Part shown: positions 7,594 to 13,886 of the stretch, in pieces
Layout of the letters: the number at the start of each line of letters is the position of its first letter
Numbering within the stretch: the stretch's first letter is position 1
From: DATLMR01 sp035634255
Lineage (GTDB): Bacteria > Acidobacteriota > Blastocatellia > UBA7656
Assembly (NCBI GenBank): GCA_035634255.1
Contig: DASQDI010000095.1
Span: 1 to 30,707, forward strand
Direction of reading: 5' to 3'
DNA length: 30,707 nucleotides
Translations under genes and position numbers: made by a program
Notes under the pieces: model-generated
The model's input: only the letters and a program-made list of their open reading frames with translations
Databases searched by the model: none
What the model was told of the DNA's origin: nothing

Positions 7594-8421
7594 TTAAGAT
7601 GGGCGCCGCGCGGCCCTGTATTTTGCGGGACTCATTCCAGTCATCCGTTTGAAGGTGTGGGTGAAGTGAGACTGGTTTGCGAAACCTGCCGCAAGAGCGA
7701 TCTCCGCAAGCGAGTCATTAGACATGTAGATTTTATGACAGGCAAACTCGACGCGCCGTTGCCGCAGGTATTCTCCGACGCTCTGACAGTAGTGGCGGCG
7801 GAATGAACTCGCGAGATAGACGGGGTGGACTCCTACGAATTCGGCGATGAGCGAAAGGGTTAGCGGATGTGAGAATTGGTCGTTGATAAGTTCCTTGGCT
7901 TGTCGGAGCCAGAGCGGGGGCTTGCCTTCGGGCTGCCTCCTCAGGCTTCGGGATGTTTCTGCGATAAGCTCAAGGACAAGTCCCTCTATCAAGAGCAGCG
8001 ATTCATCCTCAACGGACTGAAACTCCGCGCGAAGCCTCATCATTAACCATGCTAAAGAACTGCCCTTATCTACCAGCGGGTTATTCCCCACCAGGGAGCT
8101 TGCCCCCATCCGCGTTAACCACTCAGATTGAAGCTCTATGATAAAGCACCGCACCGTCTCGCTTCCGTAAACGTCCGAGTGCTCTTCCCCGGCGGGCTGA
8201 AACTTCACGGACGAGGGCTCACACTCAAACAACGACTTGCCGTAAGATTCTGTGTACCTGCCCTGAAGAATGAGGCAGAAACCGCTGTGGCGGTGCGAGT
8301 GCTTCGGCAGTTTCAGCCTAGAGACATAAACGGCTTCAGCCAAAAGCAAACCTTTTACGACCCGACTGTTGATAACCTCGCCATGATAATTACAATAAAC
8401 TCGCTCATCTTTCATTTGCAT
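7594..8421 (-). CDS. AraC-family transcriptional regulator (cassette 7)
   Basis: The C-terminal 100 residues are a classic AraC/XylS double helix-turn-helix (first helix around LTLSLIAEFVGVHPVYLASSF, second around LAEIALAAGFANQSHF, then HTFKRMTGMSPAKYR). The N-terminal half is a cupin-type sensing domain starting near LPKHSHRHSGFCLILQG, with a histidine cluster. I place the start at ATG 8419-8421 (275 residues; ATG 8413-8415 is equally possible). An upstream in-frame ATG at 8496 is unlikely because a good promoter, TTGACA-N17-GATAAT, lies between it and 8421. The regulator precedes the serine hydrolase in the same orientation and cassette, so that gene is its most likely target. The effector is unknown. 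Confidence 0.9.
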   Translation of the reverse strand: MQMKDERVYCNYHGEVINSRVVKGLLLAEAVYVSRLKLPKHSHRHSGFCLILQGRYTESYGKSLFECEPSSVKFQPAGEEHSDVYGSETVRCFIIELQSEWLTRMGASSLVGNNPLVDKGSSLAWLMMRLRAEFQSVEDESLLLIEGLVLELIAETSRSLRRQPEGKPPLWLRQAKELINDQFSHPLTLSLIAEFVGVHPVYLASSFRRHYCQSVGEYLRQRRVEFACHKIYMSNDSLAEIALAAGFANQSHFTHTFKRMTGMSPAKYRAARRPS

Positions 8422-8445
8422 TTCTTTCAACGGGACGGTACAGGG

Positions 8446-8474
8446 ATTATCGAGCCCGCCGAGTATAGTGTCAA
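8446..8474 (-). promoter_or_regulatory. Sigma70-like promoter for the AraC-type regulator
   Basis: On the - strand TTGACA (8469-8474) and GATAAT (8446-8451) are separated by exactly 17 nt: a perfect -35 and a five-of-six -10. The predicted start near 8439 gives a leader of about 18 nt to the ATG. The match is seen directly; activity is inferred. Confidence 0.72.
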
Positions 8475-8503
8475 TATATATGCCTCGCAAAATCAAAGCA
8501 GCT

Positions 8504-8595
8504 CCCCAACGTCTCGCATCATCGGGCGCGGGCGGAAGCCCTGGATGGACCGATCAACCCGGCTGCCCGCGCTCCGTTGAATGCGGTTGTTAGGC
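8504..8595 (-). repeat. attC site of cassette 6
   Basis: Cassette-strand cores are GCCTAAC and GTTGGGG (last base off consensus), 92 bp apart, with the shared gtctcgcatca block. It separates the small acidic protein gene from the AraC/hydrolase cassette. Confidence 0.87.
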
Positions 8596-8665
8596 GGTGT
8601 TGCCCGCTTACTGACTTTTACTATCACAACTTCGACTCCCCCTACTGCGCCGCTCCAACAACCGC

Positions 8666-8857
8666 TTATTCGGATGCCTTCCCTTCCGTATCCGGCTCTC
8701 CCTGTGTCTTCACTAAGGTGTCAGCGCCGACGGGCCTCTCGTCCGCCTTGCCACCCGCCGTCGCTGCGGCAGTAGTCTCGCCTGCCGTCTCTACATCTCC
8801 AGCGTCGTCCGCCGGCAGGCCTCCCTGCAATCTATCATCAGTACCGTTATCATTCAC
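8666..8857 (-). CDS. Small acidic, probably disordered protein (cassette 6)
   Basis: A 63-residue frame from GTG (8855-8857) with a GGGGAG stretch about 10 nt upstream. The product (MNDNGTDDRLQGGLPADDAG... to ...DTEGKASE) is rich in Asp, Glu, Gly, Ala and Thr, has almost no large hydrophobics and no cysteines, and is probably unstructured. It has the cassette orientation and lies in the middle of cassette 6, which otherwise has no convincing gene. A 114-codon frame on the opposite strand covers the same DNA but has the wrong orientation and an unlikely composition. Function unknown; the call rests on position and start signals. Confidence 0.45.
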   Translation of the reverse strand: MNDNGTDDRLQGGLPADDAGDVETAGETTAAATAGGKADERPVGADTLVKTQGEPDTEGKASE

Positions 8858-8988
8858 CGCGTTGTGCTCCCCTCTCCCGATTTTTATTGTTCGTTGCTTA
8901 GCCCATCATGCAAAAGTGTAAGCCTAAGTTGGACGCATGGCCATACCGATCCCCCGGCTTCCTCTACACAGGTCTTCATATCCTAGCT

Positions 8989-9080
8989 GCCTAACGTCCG
9001 GGTTGACCGGGGCCGAGCATAGAATTGATAGAATGATGAGAAACTCGCTTCGCAGCCTTCGGTCGAGCGCCTTGTTGGGC
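8989..9080 (-). repeat. attC site of cassette 5
   Basis: Cassette-strand cores are GCCCAAC and GTTAGGC, 92 bp apart. The left part (cgtccgggttgaccggggccg) matches the attC at 306-396. It begins 20 nt after the cassette 5 gene. Confidence 0.9.
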
Positions 9081-9099
9081 GGCGCGTCGAATGAGTAAC

Positions 9100-9501
9100 C
9101 TATCTTCTGGCCGTATCAGTTCCGCCACAATACCACACGAAGCCGCGCCCGAAGACCAAACCTGCCGCGACAAAAGCGGCGGCAAATAACAACACTTCGC
9201 TAATTCCGGAGAAGAACCTCCCTGCCGATGCTGCGAAGAGAAGAAACAATAGGATGGGCGCGTTCAGCACAAAAGCCGCGACGAGCAGGAACAGTCGTGT
9301 GGAATCGCAGCCCTTACGTCGCTTCAGCCAGAACATGCCGGGGGCGTAGAAAAAGCTGCACATTATTAAGGAGGCGGCGAGCATCACAGGGGTAAACCCT
9401 AACAGATCACCCCGACTGACGTTCTCGGTGAGGAAGAGCGCACCAATGCCTACGCCTGTCCCGATCAGGCAAGATGTGAGAGCGACAAAGACCAGCTTCA
9501 T
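9100..9501 (-). CDS. Four-span membrane protein (cassette 5)
   Basis: The ATG at 9499-9501 has GAAGGAGGAAG just upstream; an in-frame upstream start would begin inside the attC and lacks such a site. The 133-residue product has four hydrophobic segments: about residues 2-25, 36-56, 67-90 and 97-118. A short cytoplasmic-type loop, WLKRRKGCDSTR, lies between the second and third. It is a small integral membrane protein of unknown family; the even number of spans and basic loop suggest both ends on the same side. It is the only gene of its cassette. Confidence 0.82.
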   Translation of the reverse strand: MKLVFVALTSCLIGTGVGIGALFLTENVSRGDLLGFTPVMLAASLIMCSFFYAPGMFWLKRRKGCDSTRLFLLVAAFVLNAPILLFLLFAASAGRFFSGISEVLLFAAAFVAAGLVFGRGFVWYCGGTDTARR

Positions 9502-9549
9502 AATTCTTCCTCCTTCTATTACTGCTCCGCTGGAACTATAAGGCCAGCC

Positions 9550-9640
9550 GCCCAACGCCTCGCGTAGCCGTGCGCGCCGAATACTCCGAGTAACCTTATG
9601 AAACCCGCTCCGCGCGCTCCGGTTGACGCGATTGTTAGGC
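9550..9640 (-). repeat. attC site of cassette 4
   Basis: Cassette-strand cores are GCCTAAC and GTTGGGC, both canonical, 91 bp apart. The interior ends in gcgcgctccggttgacgcgattg, as in the attC at 306-396. Confidence 0.9.
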
Positions 9641-9656
9641 CGCCGCTGATTCAGAC

Positions 9657-10412
9657 TTAATCAACCCACTGAGTCAGCCAAGTGGCGAACGAGAGCCAAG
9701 CTTGCGTATTCCCGATCAACAACCGTAGTGGGTGCGATACGACAATCATCAAGCCGCCCCACACGGTGGCGCGGTGGAAGCGCCCGTGCGCGATGAGGTC
9801 GTAGAGAAGGCAAGCCACAATAAAGAGGTCGGCCAGGCCGAAGAAAGCCAGCGGGCCCACCTGCTGGATGAAAGCGAAGGGTAGCCGGGCGGTGGCCGCA
9901 GGCAGGATCGAGATCGTCGCCAGCAGCATCAACCTTTTGTGCACGTCCCCCCGACGGCGGAAATAGAAGCCCGCCCCAACCAAGCTGGCAAACACCAGCA
10001 TGTCACCGAGCGGGACTGTCAGAAAGACGAGCGGAGAAGGCGCGCCCGGTGGGACCTCCACTATCTTCGCCCTGATGATGGCCGTCGCGGTGCCGATCAA
10101 TACCATGAGCACTGCGAGCACTGCGCCGGCAATCCCTAAGCGGCGATGAATGCCTATTCGGTTTGCCGCGACGAGGGCGGTCTGTGTGAGTAAAAGGACG
10201 AGCCATGACGTGAAGACGACCCCATGCAGATGGAGCAGAGGCGTGAGGGGTGGCGTGCCGAAATAGGGTCTGAGGTAATAAGTCCGAGCGAAGCCGGCGA
10301 AGACGGTAATCACGAACGCAGCGGCCATGCCGGTGTAGAACAGACGCTCCCGCCGCTTATTATTAATCCCTGCGCGCGTTGCAATGCTCTTCTCGACCAT
10401 GAATGATTTCAT
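9657..10412 (-). CDS. Multispan membrane protein with conserved-looking histidines (cassette 4)
   Basis: 251 residues with about seven hydrophobic segments: roughly 26-44, 62-80, 92-113, 130-147, 158-178, 185-205 and 215-240. Histidines sit next to segments in HLHGVVF, IHRRLG and DVHKRLM, a pattern reminiscent of haem- or quinone-associated membrane proteins such as the DUF2306 type, but I would not assign haem binding from this alone. The N-terminus is basic and cytoplasmic (KRRERLF). A second ATG lies four codons downstream of the chosen start. It fills cassette 4 and has no obvious partner in the array. Probably an inner-membrane protein; function unknown. Confidence 0.83.
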   Translation of the reverse strand: MKSFMVEKSIATRAGINNKRRERLFYTGMAAAFVITVFAGFARTYYLRPYFGTPPLTPLLHLHGVVFTSWLVLLLTQTALVAANRIGIHRRLGIAGAVLAVLMVLIGTATAIIRAKIVEVPPGAPSPLVFLTVPLGDMLVFASLVGAGFYFRRRGDVHKRLMLLATISILPAATARLPFAFIQQVGPLAFFGLADLFIVACLLYDLIAHGRFHRATVWGGLMIVVSHPLRLLIGNTQAWLSFATWLTQWVD

Positions 10413-10463
10413 TAAGGTAGTCCTCGGAATATGTTTTCACTGACCGCTCGCCTGTCGGTTGCG

Positions 10464-10554
10464 GCCTGACGCCCCGCATCACCCGGACCTTACGTGGCGG
10501 TGGGTGGATCAATCAAGCTCAGTTTGCGGGCTCGGGTACATGCGGTCGTTAGGC
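10464..10554 (-). repeat. attC site of cassette 3, one degenerate core
   Basis: Cassette-strand cores are GCCTAAC and GTCAGGC, 91 bp apart. The second has GTC instead of the GTT at which IntI normally exchanges strands. The interior matches the attC at 5625-5714. Confidence 0.83.
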
Positions 10555-10576
10555 CGACTCCTAGATGCTGTGATAC

Positions 10577-10954
10577 TTATCTGCGGCGAGTCCGTGGGTG
10601 TACTTGATAATGGCTGTGTGGCCCTGTCCCATGCGGCTCTGCAAAACAGACTTTAAGGTGTGGCCTTGTGGGGTCATATACCCATCTCCTGTTGATGTGC
10701 TTAGTGACATCATCAACAACCTCTCGCCTCTGCCCTCGAGTGCGGACGTCGACAGCGCGCCAATCAACGTGAATACCGCTCGCTTGCAAAGCTGCATCCT
10801 CTGCGGGAGTTCGGTAGATGGATGTAATAGTAAAGTTCCACCCCCATTGCTGCTCAGCATAATTGGAAGCCTCGGTAATGATTTCCTTCACTTTACTAGA
10901 CAGTCTCTGATTATTCCATTCTCTCTCCACTCGCTCGGAGACGAATCTCAACAT
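10577..10954 (-). CDS. Small M15-like (D-Ala-D-Ala carboxypeptidase-type) peptidase
   Basis: 125 residues from ATG 10952-10954, preceded by GAGGAGGG at 5 nt. The signature of zinc peptidase family M15 is visible: S-I-Y-R-T-P leading to a H-x6-D motif (HVDWRAVD, about residues 61-68), and near the C-terminus an H-x-H motif (GPHSHYQV, about 113-120). Together these supply His, Asp and His ligands. M15 enzymes cut D-amino-acid bonds in peptidoglycan and include phage endolysins; the compact size and lack of a signal peptide resemble the phage type. Sole gene of cassette 3. A wall-remodelling or lytic role is inferred. Confidence 0.72.
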   Translation of the reverse strand: MLRFVSERVEREWNNQRLSSKVKEIITEASNYAEQQWGWNFTITSIYRTPAEDAALQASGIHVDWRAVDVRTRGQRREVVDDVTKHINRRWVYDPTRPHLKVCFAEPHGTGPHSHYQVHPRTRRR

Positions 10955-11005
10955 ATTTACCCTCCTCAGGATAAGCTTCACATACACAAATGCGCCCTCC
11001 CGTCA

Positions 11006-11098
11006 GCCTAACGCTCCGCATCAGCGGGGCCGCGCGTAGCACTCAAAGGGGCCATAAGGAACTCGTTTCGGCGCCTCCGGTCCAACGACTTGTTCGGC
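11006..11098 (-). repeat. attC site of cassette 2
   Basis: Cassette-strand cores are GCCGAAC and GTTAGGC, 93 bp apart. The interior block gctccgcatcagcggggccgcgc matches the attC at 4562-4653. Confidence 0.87.
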
Positions 11099-11315
11099 GG
11101 CGCTCGGCAGGACTAGCTTGCTGCCTTAGCCTTTCTTCTCTTTATGTCTGAGCCCGGAGTCTGAGGCTGCTTCACCCAACTATTAACCCGGATAAACTCA
11201 TTTCAAGCTACAAACCTTAAAAGAAACTGCCGGACCCTGCGGGATGTCACACTGCATAAGTCCATTATGATCTGCGTGAACTCACCCGAATCCTGACACG
11301 GTTCGGCGCGCAAGC
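11099..11315. other. Non-coding 3' part of cassette 2
   Basis: 217 nt between the 35-residue gene and the attC hold no frame longer than about 20 codons on the cassette strand and no obvious hairpin terminator. It may be a decayed gene, or it may be transcribed as RNA together with the cassette. Confidence 0.5.
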
Positions 11316-11423
11316 TCAACACTTGTTTAGTATGGCTACGATAACTATGACAGTCAGCACACCCAGCACGAAGCCGATGATAGCAAACGTGCTTTTATTA
11401 GACTTGTTTTGATCATCTCTCAC
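11316..11423 (-). CDS. 35-residue single-span membrane peptide (cassette 2)
   Basis: A GTG start (11421-11423) lies 4 nt after GGGAGGG. The product begins with a hydrophilic, lysine-rich segment (VRDDQNKSNKSTFA) followed by one strongly hydrophobic helix of about 20 residues (IIGFVLGVLTVIVIVAIL) and ends NKC. This is a typical small membrane protein with a cytoplasmic N-terminus. Longer in-frame starts upstream exist, but translation from the first would begin inside the neighbouring attC and none has as good a ribosome site. Function unknown; small single-span proteins of this kind include type I toxins and regulators of larger membrane complexes. Confidence 0.6.
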   Translation of the reverse strand: MRDDQNKSNKSTFAIIGFVLGVLTVIVIVAILNKC

Positions 11424-11502
11424 GTTACCCTCCCAGAGTTGTCGGAGAAGTTGAATAGTCATTAACTGTCGAACGTACGGCATAAGCTCACTGGCGGCAG
11501 CC

Positions 11503-11595
11503 GCTGAACGTCTCGCATCACCCGGCCCGCGCCGAACACTCATAGGAACCATAAGAGATTCGCTTCGCGGCCTCCGCTGCATGCGCTTGTTAGGT
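11503..11595 (-). repeat. attC site of cassette 1
   Basis: Cassette-strand cores are ACCTAAC and GTTCAGC, 93 bp apart. The inner blocks gtctcgcatcacccggcccg and ttcgcggcctccgctgcatg are the same as in the attC at 1354-1445, ten kilobases away. Confidence 0.9.
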
Positions 11596-11636
11596 GGCGC
11601 TTGAGAAAAATAATAGAGCCTCGGCTATGATAACAC

Positions 11637-12494
11637 TTAATAAATGATCGAAGGTAGAAACGCACCGGCGGGCTCATTGTACAAACCTATACTCATTAAC
11701 GTCATGGGTTGAACCACCCGCAGCCCATTTCCTAAACACCAGCGCAGAACCTCACTGTTCCTCGTCGGCAGTAGGAATCCCGGGCCGGCGAAGGTTGTGG
11801 CCGCGCCGATAAGCGCCTTCAGGTCTTCGTTGCTCTCGCCCACAGCATGCCCGAAGAAGCCAACCATCGTCGCATACCCTGTGATGTGACCTCCGCGCTC
11901 GGCTACTGTCGCGGTTCCTTCCTTAACTGCTTGTAAGAGTTCTGCCCCTCGGTCGTGTCCATGAACCTTAAGGCACAATCTGTTACAGCCTTCGAGATCA
12001 CCTTCGTTCACGGGACGGACTGCACAGCCCAGGGGCTTCAGCCCGATAGCTGGACCTTGAAGGACCGAAAGAGGCTCACGCGTATCGAATCCGAGCTTGG
12101 TGTAAAGAGATAGCGAGCGAGAATGGTAAGCGGCCTGTACTAACCTTACACCTGCAAAGCGGCGCTCCCGTGCCCTGTGTAAGATGTCCTCCATCAGCCT
12201 TCTACCCAGAGCGACATTCTGCACGCCCGGATCGATAGTGATCGGGCCGACGCCGGAAATAATGGCATTCTCCCAAAGAAAGTTACTCCCGGCTACTCGG
12301 CCGTCGACTTCAGCAACCACCGAGTAGATATCGCCGCGAGAGAGCAATTCAGACAGTAATCCAATTGCCGCGCTCGGATCGGGGAAATCAGGCGGGAAAT
12401 TGTGCTGTTCGGCAATTGCCCTAAATGCCTCGTAGCAGATGGAGCCACAGGTTCCGGCATCGTCGGGCTTACCGGCCCTTAGTTTAATGTTCAT
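11637..12494 (-). CDS. GNAT-family N-acetyltransferase (cassette 1)
   Basis: 285 residues. The N-terminal half is a GNAT domain: strand and helix near LRAGKPDDAGTCGSICYEAF, the strand VVAEVDGRVAGSNFL, and the acetyl-CoA-binding motif A around ITIDPGVQNVALGRRLMEDIL (about residues 85-105, the Q-x3-G-R loop). LYTKLGF (about 130) is the usual motif B ending. Residues from about 155 form a second GNAT-like half starting AVRPVNEGDLEGCNRLC. GNATs move acetyl groups to amines on small molecules or proteins and are common integron cargo; the substrate is unknown. AAAGGA precedes the ATG by 9 nt. As the attI-proximal gene it would be the best expressed if a cassette promoter is present. Confidence 0.9.
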   Translation of the reverse strand: MNIKLRAGKPDDAGTCGSICYEAFRAIAEQHNFPPDFPDPSAAIGLLSELLSRGDIYSVVAEVDGRVAGSNFLWENAIISGVGPITIDPGVQNVALGRRLMEDILHRARERRFAGVRLVQAAYHSRSLSLYTKLGFDTREPLSVLQGPAIGLKPLGCAVRPVNEGDLEGCNRLCLKVHGHDRGAELLQAVKEGTATVAERGGHITGYATMVGFFGHAVGESNEDLKALIGAATTFAGPGFLLPTRNSEVLRWCLGNGLRVVQPMTLMSIGLYNEPAGAFLPSIIY

Positions 12495-12546
12495 TCAAAC
12501 GTTCCTTTCACTCTAAATTCTGCTCAGTTCATTACGATGCTCAGCC

Positions 12547-12732
12547 ATCTAACTTTAAAGTAGGCGTACTAATCGCCGCCTCTGATTATAGACTTTTGGA
12601 CGTATAAGCCGCCCGACTTTTGTCTTTATCTTTCTGTTTCAGCATCCTACCATATTTGCTCTTGCTTAGACTGATCTATCGGCGCTAGATTATACGCCCC
12701 AGGGACATCCTGACCCTCCTAGAGTTTCCCTC
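12547..12732 (-). other. attI-like region between intI and the first cassette
   Basis: On the cassette strand a GTTAGAT core (12547-12553) matches GTTRRRY and marks the expected attI/cassette 1 junction, about 50 nt before the acetyltransferase start. The 180 nt from there to the intI start are AT-richer than their surroundings. Two TATAAT hexamers read toward the cassettes (12585-12590 and 12689-12694), but neither has a convincing -35, so a cassette promoter is only suggested. For intI on the + strand, TTGCTT (12662) and TAGATT (12686) at 18 nt are a weak possibility. Confidence 0.68.
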
Positions 12733-13675
12733 ATGCCTAAGCTCCTCGATCAGGCCCGCTCTCTTCTGCGCACACGTAACTACAGCCTGCGTACTGAAGA
12801 AGCTTACCTCTACTGGATCAAATCCTTTATCCTTTTTCATAATAAACGCCATCCTGTCTCCATGGGCGCTCCCGAGGTTAGAGCCTTCCTCTCCCACTCA
12901 GCCGTAGATCGCAACTGCGCGCCTGCCACCCAGCAGCAGGCTATCAGCGCATTGTTGTCCCTTTACCGTGGTGTGCTGGACCTCACGCTTGATTGGATCG
13001 GCCGCATAGACCGCGCTAAAAGCCCAAGCGCCTGCCTCAGGTTTTTACACGGGCCGAGGCGCAGGCCGTGCTCCTGCACTTGAAAGCTGATAAGTGGTTA
13101 ATGGCAAGCCTGCACTATGGGGCGGGGCTGCGACTGATGGAGTGCCTTAGGCCAAGGGTCAAAGACTTGGACTTCGGCTATAGGCGGATCGTCTCCGAGA
13201 TAGGAAGGGCGGCAAGGACCGCGTGAGTATGCTGCCACGGCCTCTAATGGAGCCTCTGAGGCTACGCCTCAAGCGGGTGAAGGCGCTGCACGAGAAGGAT
13301 CTGCGGGAAGGTTACGGTCATGTCTACCTGCCCCACGCCCTGTCCAGGAAGTACCCGGCAGCCGATAGCGAGTGGGGGCGGCAGTATGTCTTCCCGGCTG
13401 ACAGACGCAACCTCGACCCACGGACGGGCAAAACGCAGCGCCACCACATTGGGCCCACCGTGCTTCAGGAAGCGGTGAAGGCGGCCATACGCGCGGCGGG
13501 GATAGCCAAGCCCGCAAGCTGTCACACATTGCGACACAGCTTTGCCACTCACCTGCTCGAAGCGGGGTACGACATCCGCACGGTGGAGGAGTTACTCGGG
13601 CACGAGGACGTGAGCACGGCGATGATCTACACGCATGTGCTGAATAAAGGGGGAGGGGTGTACACTCTCCCTTAG
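12733..13675 (+). pseudogene. intI: Integron integrase, interrupted by two frameshifts
   Basis: The three frames taken in turn give one full-length integron tyrosine recombinase (about 315 residues). Part one starts MPKLLDQARSLLRTRNYS and continues through SALLSLYRGVLDL. At an A-run near 13017-13020 the frame must shift as if one base were missing, giving KPKRLPQVFTRAEAQ... to DFGYRRIV. A second one-base loss near 13190-13195 restores RKGGKDRVSMLP to the end. Catalytic residues all survive: Arg (13131-13133), His and Arg in HTLR (13523-13534), His in LLGHED and Tyr in IYTHV (13628-13630). The IntI-specific insert (LSRKYPAADSEWG) is present. In IntI this enzyme recombines folded attC hairpins with attI. 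Either the gene is dead or the assembly has errors at two short homopolymers. Confidence 0.93.
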
Positions 13676-13771
13676 AGTTTTAAAGCAATTGCGGGGACAA
13701 TAGGGGCGCGGTTCGTACCTTGTAGCGGCATTCAGCCGGGTGCGTGTGTGTAGCCGCGGCGGCTTTCTGTG

Positions 13772-13799
13772 TGGACACATAATTCTCAAGTGTTATAAT
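13772..13799 (+). promoter_or_regulatory. Sigma70-like promoter for the propeller cytochrome gene
   Basis: TGGACA (13772-13777) and TATAAT (13794-13799) are 16 nt apart, five and six matches to consensus. The start would be near 13806, giving a leader of about 80 nt. It lies between the intI stop and the cytochrome gene, which is therefore probably expressed independently of the integron. Confidence 0.6.
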
Positions 13800-13886
13800 T
13801 GCTCCCCTCACGAACCAATATACTTATTGATCCGGTTTGGGTTTACCCGCTTTTGTGCGCCGGGCCAAATTAGAGGTATCAGGATC

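Larger units (their letters stand above)
1..13675 (-). mobile_element. Chromosomal-type integron: intI, attI and a 14-cassette array
   Basis: The intI-like gene (12733-13675, + strand) is followed leftwards by an attI-like region and 13 attC sites at irregular gene-sized intervals. All supported cassette genes lie on the - strand, so they read away from attI. The attC sites are 90-93 bp, with imperfect outer RYYYAAC/GTTRRRY cores and self-complementary interiors. Many share the same inner blocks (cgcatcacccgg near one end, gcggcctccg near the other), the uniformity typical of a long-resident chromosomal integron rather than a class 1 resistance integron; no qacE/sul1 segment is present. The array continues beyond position 1, so the total cassette number is unknown. 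Confidence 0.93.

Noticed and set aside
8577..8921. 114-codon + strand frame in cassette 6
   Set aside because: It begins inside the attC, is oriented against all other cassette genes, and has a low-complexity Ser/Pro/Ala composition.
8884..8979. 31-codon - strand frame at the start of cassette 6
   Set aside because: Correct orientation but weak ribosome site and no feature in the product; too short to support alone.
306..11595. Regularly recurring about 90-bp repeats considered as CRISPR or REP elements
   Set aside because: The spacing is gene-sized and irregular, the repeats carry RYYYAAC/GTTRRRY ends, and an intI gene is adjacent, so attC is the right reading.
12689..12717. TATAAT at 12689-12694 as a definite cassette promoter
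   Set aside because: At 16-18 nt upstream there is no hexamer resembling TTGACA, so only a -10-like sequence can be claimed.
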